DNA of 64,000 nucleotides from Longimicrobiales bacterium (GCA_958295645.1 OY282361.1:1702501-1766500), one strand, 5' to 3'; numbered from the stretch's first letter, positions 28,103-37,142 are shown. Notes: generated by a model from the sequence alone, not told the origin. Program-made: numbers and translations.

Positions 28103-28165
28103 CCGTCGCCCCGCGTCTCGGGACCATCGTCCCGCGCTTCCAGGCCGTCGCTCGGCGGGCGCGTC
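28103..28165. repeat. 21-base tandem repeat, three copies, between pyk and hydrolase
   Basis: Units at 28103-28123, 28124-28144 and 28145-28165 with a CC(G/A)TCG(C/T) core. They occupy the entire 61-base spacer between the pyk stop and the hydrolase ATG. The period equals seven codons. Confidence 0.65.
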
Positions 28166-29579
28166 AGAGCTGCTCGACCCTCATCGTGTTGGTCGAGCCC
28201 GGGCGGTGGAACGGCAGGCCCGAAGTCACCACCACCGGATCGCCCGGCCGGCCCACACCGGCCTCCGCGACCACGCGCTTTCCCAGCTCGGTCAGGCTCT
28301 GGTACGTCACTTCCTTCTCCTCGGCCAAGACCGGGCGGACGCCCCAGACGCCGCAGAGCTGCCGGTACACCCGCCGCTCCGTGCAGACCGAGAAGATCGG
28401 CGCCGCCGGGCGGTAGGACGACACCAGCTTCGCCGAGAATCCGCTCCGCGTGATCACCACGATGGCCGCCCCCAGGTCGGCCGCCGACCGCACCGAAGAG
28501 GCCGCCACCGCGTGCTCGGTGAGCGACGCGCCCCGCCGCTGGATCGGCCCGGTCGCGGAAAGGTAGTGCGGCCCCTTCTCCAGCACGCCGCTTGCCTCGA
28601 TCTCGCCCGCGATGCGCACCATCGTCTCCACGGTCGTCACCGGGTGCTTGCCCACGGCCGTCTCGCCCGAAAGCATCAGCGCGTCGGTCCCGTCCAGAAT
28701 GGCGTTCGCCACGTCCGACGTCTCGGCCCGGGTCGGACTCGGGAACTCGGTCATCGACTCGAGCATCTGCGTGGCGGTGATCACCGGGCAGGCGTAGCCG
28801 TTGGCGGCCTGGATGATGCGCTTCTGGGCCAGGGGAACCGACGCGAAGGGCAGCTCCACGCCCAGGTCGCCGCGCGCGACCATCACCGCGTCGCTGTGCG
28901 CCAGGATGCCGTCGAGTTCGTCCAGCGCACCCGCCTTCTCGATCTTTGCGACCAGCCAAGCTCGGCCCGCAAGCCTTCTGCGGAGGTCCTCCACGTCGCG
29001 GTGCGTGCGCACGAACGACAGGCACACGTACTCCGCGCCCATTTCAAAGGCCAGCGCGAGGTCGGCCACATCCTTCTCCGTCACCGCCGGCGTGCTCAGG
29101 TTGAGACGCGGCAGGTTGATGCCCTTGCGGCTCTGCAGCATGCCGCCCCGGAGCACTTCGAACCGGGCCCGCGTTCCGTCCGTGTGCACGCAGGCGAGTT
29201 CGAGTTGGCCGTCGTCGAGAAGGAGCTGCGTCCCCGGGTCGACTTCCTCCGCCAGAGCGGCGTACGCCGTGGGGATCTCGCCCGGTTCGCAGGCGTCTTC
29301 GGGCGCAATGGTCACCGTTCGGCCGACCACGAGCTCGACCGGCGCCGCAAGCTTGCCGATGCGCAACTTCGGCCCCTGCAGGTCGATCATCACCGCCACC
29401 GGGCAGTTCTCGGCCTGGGCGGCCTCGCGCACGAGACGGATGCTGCGCCGGTGCGCGTCGTGGTCGCCGTGCGACATGTTGATGCGGGCCACGTTCATCC
29501 CCGCCCTCACCATGCCGGCCAACGCCTCCAGCTTCGCGCTGGCCGGCCCGATCGTGGCGATGATCTTGGTCCTGATCAT
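28164..29579 (-). CDS. pyk: Pyruvate kinase
   Basis: Final ATP-yielding step of glycolysis; about 471 residues. TKIIATIGPAS, VARINMSHGDHDAH, LQGPKLRIG, the catalytic Lys in WLVAKIEKAGALD, VARGDLGVELP, the TATQMLESM substrate loop and SGETAVGKHP are present. ATG at 29579 begins the canonical MIRTKIIATIGPAS. A GTG 60 bases upstream is in frame but adds only two copies of a 7-residue repeat (DFPRWDS, DLPRWDS). It is the first gene of the long leftward chain that ends at tRNA-Thr. Confidence 0.95.
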   Translation of the reverse strand: MIRTKIIATIGPASAKLEALAGMVRAGMNVARINMSHGDHDAHRRSIRLVREAAQAENCPVAVMIDLQGPKLRIGKLAAPVELVVGRTVTIAPEDACEPGEIPTAYAALAEEVDPGTQLLLDDGQLELACVHTDGTRARFEVLRGGMLQSRKGINLPRLNLSTPAVTEKDVADLALAFEMGAEYVCLSFVRTHRDVEDLRRRLAGRAWLVAKIEKAGALDELDGILAHSDAVMVARGDLGVELPFASVPLAQKRIIQAANGYACPVITATQMLESMTEFPSPTRAETSDVANAILDGTDALMLSGETAVGKHPVTTVETMVRIAGEIEASGVLEKGPHYLSATGPIQRRGASLTEHAVAASSVRSAADLGAAIVVITRSGFSAKLVSSYRPAAPIFSVCTERRVYRQLCGVWGVRPVLAEEKEVTYQSLTELGKRVVAEAGVGRPGDPVVVTSGLPFHRPGSTNTMRVEQL

Positions 29580-29729
29580 GGAGTCCCAGCGTGGCAAGTC
29601 GGAGTCCCAGCGTGGGAAGTCTCTTGGAGCGGACGCCACGTCCGGATAGGCCGCGGCCTCCGGTCCGAAGCTAAGTTAGGATTGGGCGCCCGGCTATCTT
29701 GCCCCGCGCCCGACCACCACCCCGCCCCC
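29580..29729. promoter_or_regulatory. Divergent control region of pyk and rnd
   Basis: 150 bases between the leftward pyk chain and the rightward RNase D gene. The pyk-proximal side has a 21-base direct repeat (29580-29600, 29601-29621; GGAGTCCCAGCGTGG core) immediately before the ATG. The centre (29670-29700) is less GC-rich and is the likely promoter area; I cannot assign boxes reliably. Confidence 0.45.
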
Positions 29730-30869
29730 ATGCATCCCATCGCCTTCGTAGACTCGCCCGCCGGCGCCGGGGCCGTCCAACGCGCTCTGGCCGGGGCGGC
29801 CGCCGTAGCCGTCGATTGCGAAGCCGCCGGCTTCCACCGCTACTCCGACCGTCTCTGTCTGGTGCAGGTCTCCACACCTGCCGAGACGTTCGTGCTCGAC
29901 CCCCTCGCGACGCCCCTCGCCGACTGCCTGAAGCCCTGCCTCGAAGCGCCGGACGTGAGCGTGCTGATGCACGGCGCCGTCTTCGACCTGATGCTCCTCC
30001 GGCGCGACCTGGGCGTCGAGACCCTGGGCTTGGTGGACACTCAAGTCCTCGCGTCCTTCGCGGGCGAGTCGGCGGTTGGCCTGCAGGCGTTGCTGGAACG
30101 GCGCCTGGACGTTCGCGTCACCAAGAAGTTCCAGCGGGCCGACTGGGCCGCGCGCCCGCTCACGCGCGAGATGATCGACTACGCGGCCGGGGACACGCGG
30201 CACCTGCACCGGCTGGCGGGCGTGCTCCGCGAGTCCGTCCGCGAGCAGGGCCGGGAGCGCTGGGCCGAGGAGGAATGCCGACGGATCGAGCAGGCGGCCA
30301 CGGCGCCGACGGAGGAAGAGACGGTCGATCCCGTGACCCGCGTGAAGGGAGCCGGCAAGCTGGACGACCGGATCGTGACTGCGCTTCGGGAGGCGCTGCG
30401 GTGGCGCGACGGGATTGCGCGTGCGCGGGACCGCGCGCCTTTCCGGGTGGCCACCGACCAAGCGCTGCTGGCCGCCGTGCTGGCCCAGCCCAGCGACGTG
30501 GACGCGCTCGGCGGGATTCGCGGCTTCCCTTCGAGACTGGCCCGCGAGCGTGGCCGGGGGCTGTTGCAGGCCCTGCAGAAGGTGCAGCGGATGCCCTCCG
30601 AGATGCTGGCGCCCTACCCCTCGGCGCACGGCCGGAGAAAGCGGGAGCGCCGTCCCGACGAAGCCGTGTTGGAGCGTCTGAAGGCAGCGCGCAACAGTGC
30701 GGCCGTCGAATTGGGCCTGGAGCGGGGCCGCGTGATCGCCAACCACGCCTTGCGGTCGGTCGCGTTGGCCCAGCCGAAGAACTTGGCGGAGCTGGCGTCG
30801 GTGACGGGCGTGCGACGGTGGCAGGTGGAGGCGCTGGGGGACGCCTTGCTGGAGGCGCTTGCGGGTTGA
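29730..30869 (+). CDS. rnd: Ribonuclease D
   Basis: 3'-5' exoribonuclease of about 379 residues that trims tRNA and other structured RNAs. DEDD-type exonuclease motifs: VAVDCEAAG (Asp, Glu; usually D-T-E), HGAVFDLMLL (Asp) and DYAAGDTRHL (Tyr and final Asp). HRDC-type helical repeats follow from about residue 215, including DRAPFRVATDQALLAAV and a second copy near the C-terminus with LAQPKNLAELASVTGVRRWQ. ATG at 29730 directly precedes the fold. It converges closely with the next gene. Confidence 0.9.
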   Translation: MHPIAFVDSPAGAGAVQRALAGAAAVAVDCEAAGFHRYSDRLCLVQVSTPAETFVLDPLATPLADCLKPCLEAPDVSVLMHGAVFDLMLLRRDLGVETLGLVDTQVLASFAGESAVGLQALLERRLDVRVTKKFQRADWAARPLTREMIDYAAGDTRHLHRLAGVLRESVREQGRERWAEEECRRIEQAATAPTEEETVDPVTRVKGAGKLDDRIVTALREALRWRDGIARARDRAPFRVATDQALLAAVLAQPSDVDALGGIRGFPSRLARERGRGLLQALQKVQRMPSEMLAPYPSAHGRRKRERRPDEAVLERLKAARNSAAVELGLERGRVIANHALRSVALAQPKNLAELASVTGVRRWQVEALGDALLEALAG

Positions 30870-30878
30870 CTCGGCGGG

Positions 30879-31325
30879 TCAGCCGCCGGTCGCTTCCAGT
30901 TCTCGCTTGTGCTCGATGCAGTAGCGGGCGTGGGGGAGCGCGTCGAGCCGACGGAAGCTGATCGGCTTTCCGGTGGCATGGCAGCGTCCGAAGTTGTCCG
31001 GGTCGTTGTACAGGCGCCGCAACGCCTCTTCGATCCGGTACAGGTAGCGGCCTTCCTTGGTGGCGAAGAGCGCGGCCTTCTCCCGCTCCATGGCTTCGGT
31101 CCCCTGGTCGGCCATGTGGTCGGTGTACCCCGCCACGTCCGTGTCGCCGGACTCCGCGGCCCGCGCCGCCTCGGCAAACCGTCCGAGACCGCGCAACACC
31201 TTCTCCCTCTCCTCGCGAAGCCGCTTCTCCAGATGGGCGAGCTGCTCCCGCGTCAGCAGGGGACCCTGCCCGGCCTCATGGGAGCTTCCGGCCCCTTGGG
31301 CGTTCTGGCTGTTCTTGGAAGGCAT
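30879..31325 (-). CDS. DksA/TraR-family regulator with altered zinc finger
   Basis: 148 residues. A long helical hairpin (residues 25-100, EKRLREEREKVLRGLGRF) ends in a C-terminal finger GRCHATGKPI...ARYCIEHK. DksA binds the RNA polymerase secondary channel and works with ppGpp. The canonical four Cys are reduced to two, each first of a pair (C-x-x-T and C-x-x-H), as in several degenerate family members. No Asp-x-x-Asp tip motif can be assigned with confidence. It converges with rnd; its promoter lies in the 254 bases up to yggX. Confidence 0.78.
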   Translation of the reverse strand: MPSKNSQNAQGAGSSHEAGQGPLLTREQLAHLEKRLREEREKVLRGLGRFAEAARAAESGDTDVAGYTDHMADQGTEAMEREKAALFATKEGRYLYRIEEALRRLYNDPDNFGRCHATGKPISFRRLDALPHARYCIEHKRELEATGG

Positions 31326-31579
31326 TGGCGCCGCCGTAGGCCCCTCTCGTTCCCGTCTCTTCGGTCTCGCCGACCGGCACGCCTTGAATTTAGCCTAGGC
31401 GGTGCAGCCGGCAACCGGACGGGGGACGGCGTCCGCCTCCGCTCGCGCCGCATTCCCCTTTCTTCCCCCGTCCTTCGCGAGGCCGACGCCGAACCTAGCC
31501 GTGGCGGCTGTAGCTTCCGACTGTTGGCAACGCCCCTTCGCTCCCCATCCCACATCCCGACAATCTGCCCGGAGACGCC

Positions 31580-31942
31580 ATGAACACCGTCGCCTGCCGT
31601 CGCCACCCCGATACGCCCGGCCCCGCCGTCGCGACGCCGCCGTTCCGGTCGGACCTTGGCGAACGCATCTGCCGAGAGATTTGCGCCCGTTGCTGGCAGG
31701 ACTGGCTGCAGCACCAGACCCTCCTGATCAACCATTTCGGACTCGACCCCAGAAAACGGGAGGCCCGCGAGTTCCTCTACGCCCAAGTCAAGGCGGTTCT
31801 GTTCGGAGAGGGCGAGCCGGCGGCCATCGACACGTCCCTCCAGGGGACGATCGGGGCAGGAGGAACAACCGACGGGCAGAACCGGACGGCCGGAGGACGG
31901 GGAGGAACGACCGAGCCGGGCACGGATTCCGCGGCGTCGTAG
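31580..31942 (+). CDS. YggX-like Fe(2+)-trafficking protein with C-terminal extension
   Basis: 120 residues. The central part LGERICREICARCWQDWLQHQTLLINHFGLDP followed by LYAQVKAVLFGEGE (positions about 26-75) matches the compact YggX fold linked to iron handling and protection of iron-sulfur clusters; the WxxWxxxQTxLIN pattern is diagnostic. The final 40 residues are Gly/Thr-rich and disordered, an extension absent from the roughly 90-residue enterobacterial protein. The start at 31580 is ATG. Confidence 0.72.
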   Translation: MNTVACRRHPDTPGPAVATPPFRSDLGERICREICARCWQDWLQHQTLLINHFGLDPRKREAREFLYAQVKAVLFGEGEPAAIDTSLQGTIGAGGTTDGQNRTAGGRGGTTEPGTDSAAS

Positions 31943-32011
31943 CGGCGACGAGGTCCTCTAGGTCGCAGGCTCGCCAGGACCGTCGCTCTTGGCCATGCTG
32001 AGCTCGTTGGC

Positions 32012-32770
32012 CTACCCCGCCAGCGTCCTCTCCAACGCCTCGATCGTGGTTCGGTCCCGCTCTGAGCTCTCGTTGATCTTGTCGGCCAGGTACTCGATGT
32101 TGTCGAGCGGGGCGTCGCCGGCCAAGCGGCCCAACTGGGATCGGTTCGTGCTCCCCAGCGCGTCGGCGATCTTCTGCGCCTCGGCGAGGAACTGGCTAGC
32201 CAGCGCCTCGATGGTCCCGTGGGCATGGGCAATGACGGCTTCGGCCTTGCCGGACAGCGCCTCCAGCCGCTTCACTTCCACTAGGTCGCTGGTGCTGCGA
32301 TCCATGGCCGCCAGCTTGGCCTCGCAGCGATGGTAGAACTGGCGCAGCGCGTTCGCCCGGCCGTCCACCTCCTCCAGCGCCGAGCGGAGCTTGCTCCTCA
32401 GACTGCGCGCGGTCTTCAACTGCAGGGTCGCGAGTTCGTTTCCCGAGTCGCCCCGCAACCGCTCGTCCCAATAGGCGACCCGGCCTTCGACTTCGTCCAC
32501 TGCCTCCGCCAACGGAGTTCGAGCACGCTCCCATTCGGAACGAGGCCCCAAGGTGCGTCTCCGGTGCGCCTCCAACGAGTTTCGCAGCAACGAAAGGGCG
32601 CAGCGGTGCACGGCAACGACCGCAGCCGCGTCGCCCGCCTCGTAGGCTGCCACGCCGCGTTGGATGCGCTTGCGGATTCGCCTTCCGCGAAGCAGAAACG
32701 GGGACAGCCCGAAGGCGACGATCGCCGCGACGGCCCCGACCGCGAGTCCCAGTCCCAGCTCATTTACCAC
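32012..32770 (-). CDS. Membrane-anchored coiled-coil protein, unknown function
   Basis: 252 residues. One hydrophobic segment (LGLAVGAVAAIVAFGLSPFL) at the N-terminus is followed by a basic stretch and long charged helices with heptad character to the end. No catalytic motif is seen. The GTG at 32770 is the only canonical start, but the same frame stays open upstream to 32923 and reads a convincing amphipathic and hydrophobic stretch (RTRWGIAIGIAVYLFAV) without any ATG, GTG or TTG. The real protein may start earlier at a rare codon. It lies downstream of ornithine aminotransferase on the same strand. Confidence 0.5.
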   Translation of the reverse strand: MVNELGLGLAVGAVAAIVAFGLSPFLLRGRRIRKRIQRGVAAYEAGDAAAVVAVHRCALSLLRNSLEAHRRRTLGPRSEWERARTPLAEAVDEVEGRVAYWDERLRGDSGNELATLQLKTARSLRSKLRSALEEVDGRANALRQFYHRCEAKLAAMDRSTSDLVEVKRLEALSGKAEAVIAHAHGTIEALASQFLAEAQKIADALGSTNRSQLGRLAGDAPLDNIEYLADKINESSERDRTTIEALERTLAG

Positions 32771-32903
32771 GGCGAAAAGGTAGACTGCTATCCCGATGGC
32801 TATCCCCCAGCGGGTCCTCGCCGAGGCCGCAACACCTCCGCCCTCCTCCTCCGCCGCCAGCCCCTCGTAGTACTCCCGCGCAACGCCCCTGAAGTCGATC
32901 TCC

Positions 32904-34172
32904 CTACCCTCCCAGCACCACCCTTATGTCCACCAGCGCATCCTCCAGCGCCGCTCGGTCCACGGTCAGCGGCGGCGCGAACCGCACGACCTGCTGGTGC
33001 GTCTCCTTGGCCAGAATCCCGCGTTGCTGGAGCGCTTCGCAGAACGGCCGGGCCGTGCCCGAGGACTCGCGGATCACCACGCCGATCATGAGGCCCTTGC
33101 CGCGCACTTCTTCGACGTGGGGAGACCGAATCGCGCGCAGCTCGTCGGCGAACCACTGTCCCAGTTCGTCGGAGCGGCGGGACAGATCCTCTTCCAGGAT
33201 CACGCGCAGGGAGGCACGGCCCACTGCGGCGCCCAGGGGATTGCCGCCGAAGGTCGAGCCGTGGTCGCCGGGGCGGAACACGTCCATGAACTCGGCGTCG
33301 GCGATCACCGCGGACACGGGGTACACGCCGCCGCCCAAGGCCTTGCCCACCACCAGCACGTCGGGGTGCACGTCCTCCCACTCGCAGCAGAAGAGACGGC
33401 CCGTGCGCCCAAGGCCGGTCTGAATCTCGTCGGCGACGAAGGCGGTTCCGTTGTCGCGGCAGAGCGCGGCGGCCTCGGCGAGGTAGCCCTCCGGGGGCAC
33501 GACCACGCCCGCCTCGCCTTGGACGGGCTCCACGAGGAAGCCGGCGGTGTTGGGACCGAGCGCGGCCTTCAGGGCGTCCAGGTCGCCGTAGGGAATGAGC
33601 TTGAAGCCCGGCGTGAAGGGGCCGAAGCCCTCGCGGTACTGCTCGTCGGACGAGAAGCCCACGATGGTGGTCGTGCGTCCGTGGAAGTTGTCTTCGCAGA
33701 CGACGATCTCGGCCTGGCCGGCCGGGATGCCGCGGGTCTCGTAGCCCCACTTCCGCACCATCTTGACCGCAGTCTCCACGGCCTCGGCGCCCGTGTTCAT
33801 GGGAAGCGCCGCGTCGTAGCCCGTCGCCTCGCAGAGTTCGCGCAGGAACGGCCCCATCTGGTCGTTGTGGAAGGCGCGCGAAGTCAGCGTGAGGCGTTCC
33901 ATCTGGGTCTGGGCCGCGGCCATGATCTCCGGATGGCGGTGTCCCTGGTTGAGGGCCGAATAGGCGCTCAGCATGTCCAGGTAGCGGTTGCCCTCGACGT
34001 CCCAAACCCAGGCGCCCTCGCCCCGGTCGAGCACGACCGGCAGGGGCAGGTAGTTGCGGGCGGAATAGCGCTCGGCCTCGTCCAGGTAGGAGGCGGTGCG
34101 GCTTGCCGAGTCCTGGGAGGGCGAGGCGGCGCCCACGGAGGGCGCTTCGGGGGTCATGGTCGCTGTCGTCAT
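32904..34172 (-). CDS. rocD: Ornithine aminotransferase
   Basis: PLP-dependent class III aminotransferase, 422 residues, converting ornithine and 2-oxoglutarate to glutamate semialdehyde and glutamate. Subfamily marks are YLDMLSAYSALNQGHRHP, MNTGAEAVETAVK, DNFHGRTTTIVGFS, VEPVQGEAGVVVP, FVADEIQTGLGRTG and the PLP Lys in VVGKALGGGVYPVSAV. It links arginine and ornithine breakdown to proline and glutamate. The nitrilase-family gene lies 79 bases upstream on the same strand. Confidence 0.93.
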   Translation of the reverse strand: MTTATMTPEAPSVGAASPSQDSASRTASYLDEAERYSARNYLPLPVVLDRGEGAWVWDVEGNRYLDMLSAYSALNQGHRHPEIMAAAQTQMERLTLTSRAFHNDQMGPFLRELCEATGYDAALPMNTGAEAVETAVKMVRKWGYETRGIPAGQAEIVVCEDNFHGRTTTIVGFSSDEQYREGFGPFTPGFKLIPYGDLDALKAALGPNTAGFLVEPVQGEAGVVVPPEGYLAEAAALCRDNGTAFVADEIQTGLGRTGRLFCCEWEDVHPDVLVVGKALGGGVYPVSAVIADAEFMDVFRPGDHGSTFGGNPLGAAVGRASLRVILEEDLSRRSDELGQWFADELRAIRSPHVEEVRGKGLMIGVVIRESSGTARPFCEALQQRGILAKETHQQVVRFAPPLTVDRAALEDALVDIRVVLGG

Positions 34173-34251
34173 GTCGTTTCTAGGCTGAAGTGAGCCGGGG
34201 CCAGATGGGCGGCCCGAATCGCGGGAAACGCCAAATCTAGCGCATGAACCG

Positions 34252-35214
34252 CTACTGGCGCTGTTCGCCGCTCACCGATCTCGACGGCGCCTCGTTGACC
34301 GCCAGCCGGAACACGTCGGGCCGCGCGTAATGGCCCACGACGTCGAAGTCGAACTTGCCGCGCGCGATGTCGCCCATGTCCAGGTTCGCGTACAGGATTC
34401 CCGTTTCGCCCAGCAGCGGACCGGCGACGGGTTGGCCCAGGGGATCGTAGACCGAGGTGCCGCCAGGGCAGAGCACGTCCGGCCAGTCCGCCATCTCGTC
34501 CAGGATTTCGATGTCGGCGGGATAGTGCTCCTTGGCGACGAACTGGTTGCAGCCGACTACGAAGCAACGGCCCTCCAGAGCGATGTGGCGGAGCGTGGCC
34601 TGCCAGCGGTCGCGGGCGTCCGCCGTGGGCGCCAAGTAGATCTCGACTCCCTTCCCGTACATGGCCATGCGGGCCAGCGGCATGTAGTTCTCCCAGCAGA
34701 TCAGGCCCCCGACCTTGGCGAAGGGCGTCTCGACCACCGGAAGCGTGCTGCCGTCTCCCTCGCCCCAGATCAGGCGCTCGGCCGCGGTCGGCTTGAGCTT
34801 GCGATGCAGGCCGGCCAGCTCGCCCGCGGGAGTGAAGTACAGGAGCGTGCAGAAGAGAGTGGAGGGCGAGTGCGGCGCCCCGCGCTCTATGACGCCCACC
34901 GCCACGTAGGCCCCGGCGCTGCGAGCGGCCTCCGCCATGCGCCGAGTCTCGGGACCGGGAACCTGGACGGCCGCCTCCCAGTAGCGTCCGAACGTGCGGC
35001 GCCCGGCAGGCTTGCGGCCCCCGACGGCGGTGCCGAAGGCAAGTCCCCACGGATAGCCCCCGACGAAGGCTTCCGGAAAGACGACGAGTTCGGCGCCTTG
35101 GCCGGCCGCCTCGGCGGTGGCGGCGCAGACCCGGTCCACGGCGGACGCCGAATCGAAGGGAAATCCCCGGGGCTGGACGGCGGCGACGCGGACTTGACGG
35201 CTCGTTGCGTTCAT
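34252..35214 (-). CDS. Nitrilase-family carbon-nitrogen hydrolase
   Basis: About 320 residues. The catalytic triad is visible: Glu in ELVVFPEAFVGGYPWG, Lys in LHRKLKPTAAERLIWGEG and Cys in GGLICWENYMPLARM. The CWENY and RLIWGEGDGS patterns match true aliphatic or aromatic nitrilases rather than carbamoylputrescine or omega-amidases. ATG at 35214 has GGAGG four bases upstream. A second GGAGG-CGCC-GTG copy 20 bases earlier opens a 7-residue leader whose stop overlaps this ATG. It converts a nitrile to the acid and ammonia; the natural substrate is unknown. Confidence 0.88.
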   Translation of the reverse strand: MNATSRQVRVAAVQPRGFPFDSASAVDRVCAATAEAAGQGAELVVFPEAFVGGYPWGLAFGTAVGGRKPAGRRTFGRYWEAAVQVPGPETRRMAEAARSAGAYVAVGVIERGAPHSPSTLFCTLLYFTPAGELAGLHRKLKPTAAERLIWGEGDGSTLPVVETPFAKVGGLICWENYMPLARMAMYGKGVEIYLAPTADARDRWQATLRHIALEGRCFVVGCNQFVAKEHYPADIEILDEMADWPDVLCPGGTSVYDPLGQPVAGPLLGETGILYANLDMGDIARGKFDFDVVGHYARPDVFRLAVNEAPSRSVSGEQRQ

Positions 35215-35244
35215 GGCGCCTCCGGCGCGTTCACGGCGCCTCCA
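35205..35244. repeat. Duplicated ribosome-binding site and start codon of the nitrilase
   Basis: Two 20-base copies on the minus strand: GGAGGCGCCGTGAACGC and GGAGGCGCCATGAACGC. The upstream GTG at 35234 starts an eight-codon frame (including stop) whose TGA overlaps the nitrilase ATG (ATGA). Confidence 0.8.
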
Positions 35245-35336
35245 TCGGACGCCCCGGCTGCCGCTCGGGGCACCCAGGCCCGCGGCACGTTTCAAGATAG
35301 TTGCGGAGCGGGGCTCCTGGTGCAAGCATTGGAGCC

Positions 35337-36962
35337 ATGCGCGACTTCAACACCTCCGGCCCGGTCGTAGCGGCCGACCACTACCACATTCCGCCGCTCG
35401 AGCGGGGCGGCCTCGGTGAAATTCGGCGGCTGATCGCCCGAAAGCGCTATTTCGTCCTTCATGCGCCGCGGCAGACGGGCAAGACCTCCGCTCTGCTGGC
35501 GTTGCAGGACTTGCTGAACGCGGAGGATGCCTATCATTGCGTCTACGTCAACGTCGAAGGCGGGCAGACCGCGCGGGAGGACGTGGAAGCGGCAGTGCGC
35601 ACCGTCCTCAACGAGATCGCTGAAGGGGCCTACGACGCGCTGGGCGACGAGCACCTGGGCAAGACATGGCCCGCCGTCCTGGCCAAGGCCGGCCCCCACA
35701 GCGCCTTGCGCACCGCGCTGACCCGCTGGGCCCGGGCCGCTCCCAAGCCGCTCGTGTTGCTGATCGACGAGATCGACGCGCTGGTGGGAGACTCCCTCTT
35801 GTCGGTGTTGCGGCAGCTGCGAGCCGGCTACCACCTCCGCCCGGGGGGCTTCCCCCAGAGCGTGGCGCTGTGCGGCGTTCGCGACGTGCGGGACTATCGC
35901 ATCCACTCGAACTCGGCCAAGACCATGGTCGCCGGCGGCAGCGCGTTCAACGTGAAGGCGTCGTCGCTGCGCTTGGCCGACTTCTCGCGCGACGACGTGC
36001 GCGCCCTGCTGGGCCAGCACACGGCGGAGACGGGCCAGCCGTTCGCCGAGGAGGCCGTGGAAGCCGTCTGGAGCCGGACGCGCGGCCAGCCGTGGCTCGT
36101 CAACGCGCTGGCCTACGAAGCCTGCTTCGGCGCTGGCGAGGAGTCGGTCCGGAACCGGTCTCGCCCTGTGGAGGCCGCCAACATCCTGGCCGCCCAGGAG
36201 GCGATCGTCGTTCGCCGCGAGACCCATCTGGATCAGCTGGCGGACAAGCTTCAGGAAGACCGGGTGCGACGGGTGGTGGAGCCGCTTCTGGCTGGAGCCG
36301 AAGCCTCGGAAGCCTCGGAACGCGATTTGGAGTACGTGCGCGACCTGGGCTTGGCCGCCCCCGATCCGCCGGTCCGAATCGCCAATCCGATCTACGCCGA
36401 AGTGGTGCCGAGGGAACTGACGCGGTTGGCGCAGGAAGAGCTGGCCTTCGACCCGGCTTGGTACATGGACGACTCCGGCGGCTTGCAGATGGACAAGCTG
36501 CTGGCTGCGTTCCAGCAGTTCTTCCGCGAGCATTCGGAACACTGGGCGGGGCGCTTCCAGTACAAGGAGGCCGGCCCCCAGCTGCTGTTGCAGGCGTTCC
36601 TTCAGCGCGTCGTCAACAGCGGCGGGCGCATCGAGCGGGAGTACGGCCTGGGGCGGGGGCGCACGGATCTGCTGGTCATGTGGCCGGGAATCGCCGGCGG
36701 GCGGATGGACGACCCGGAGCGCCGAGGCGGCTCGATGGACAAGTTCGTCGTCGAATGCAAGGTGGTGCGCGAGCGCAGGGGCTTGGAGCGCACGGTGGCG
36801 GAGGGGGTGGAGCAGACGGCGCGGTACATGGACCGGTGCGGCGCCGAGGCGGGACACCTTGTCGTCTTCGACCGTCGCGAGGAGCGCAGCTGGGAGCAGA
36901 AGGTGTTCCGCGAGAGCCGGACGGCCGAGAGCGGCGTCGAGATCGAGGTCTGGGGGATGTGA
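35337..36962 (+). CDS. AAA ATPase with PD-(D/E)XK-like C-terminus
   Basis: About 541 residues. Walker A is HAPRQTGKTSALLAL near residue 45, Walker B LVLLIDEIDALVGD near 145, with SNSAKTMVAGGSAFN and LADFSRDDVRALLGQH following. This is the AAA-like signal-transduction-ATPase pattern with a helical lid ending near residue 360. The C-terminus has GRTDLLVMWP and, 25 residues later, KFVVECKVVR: the D...E-x-K spacing of a restriction-endonuclease-like fold. Such proteins are widespread, often transferred, and lack a settled function; roles in defence or mobile elements have been suggested for relatives. It is divergent from the nitrilase. Confidence 0.7.
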   Translation: MRDFNTSGPVVAADHYHIPPLERGGLGEIRRLIARKRYFVLHAPRQTGKTSALLALQDLLNAEDAYHCVYVNVEGGQTAREDVEAAVRTVLNEIAEGAYDALGDEHLGKTWPAVLAKAGPHSALRTALTRWARAAPKPLVLLIDEIDALVGDSLLSVLRQLRAGYHLRPGGFPQSVALCGVRDVRDYRIHSNSAKTMVAGGSAFNVKASSLRLADFSRDDVRALLGQHTAETGQPFAEEAVEAVWSRTRGQPWLVNALAYEACFGAGEESVRNRSRPVEAANILAAQEAIVVRRETHLDQLADKLQEDRVRRVVEPLLAGAEASEASERDLEYVRDLGLAAPDPPVRIANPIYAEVVPRELTRLAQEELAFDPAWYMDDSGGLQMDKLLAAFQQFFREHSEHWAGRFQYKEAGPQLLLQAFLQRVVNSGGRIEREYGLGRGRTDLLVMWPGIAGGRMDDPERRGGSMDKFVVECKVVRERRGLERTVAEGVEQTARYMDRCGAEAGHLVVFDRREERSWEQKVFRESRTAESGVEIEVWGM

Positions 36963-37062
36963 GAATCGCGCGACGCCGGCCGTCGCGGATTGGTTGTTGC
37001 CGGAGTCCTCCCTTGCCGAGCTGGGGCGCCGTGGGCAGTCTTGTTGCGACGGGACGGCCAGC

Positions 37063-37142
37063 TCGGCGTCGCAGGCGTCTGGCCCGGCGTCGCAAGTGCC
37101 CGGCCCGGCGTCGCGACGGGCCCGGCATCGCAGGCTTTCGGC
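37063..37142. repeat. Irregular 21-base repeats upstream of the M20 amidohydrolase
   Basis: In the 290-base gap after the ATPase gene, units with a C(C/T)CGGCGTCGC core start at 37063, 37084, 37105 and 37122 (the third copy is 4 bases short). The remaining gap up to 37252 shows nothing else except GGAGAAATGACC before the downstream start. Confidence 0.5.
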
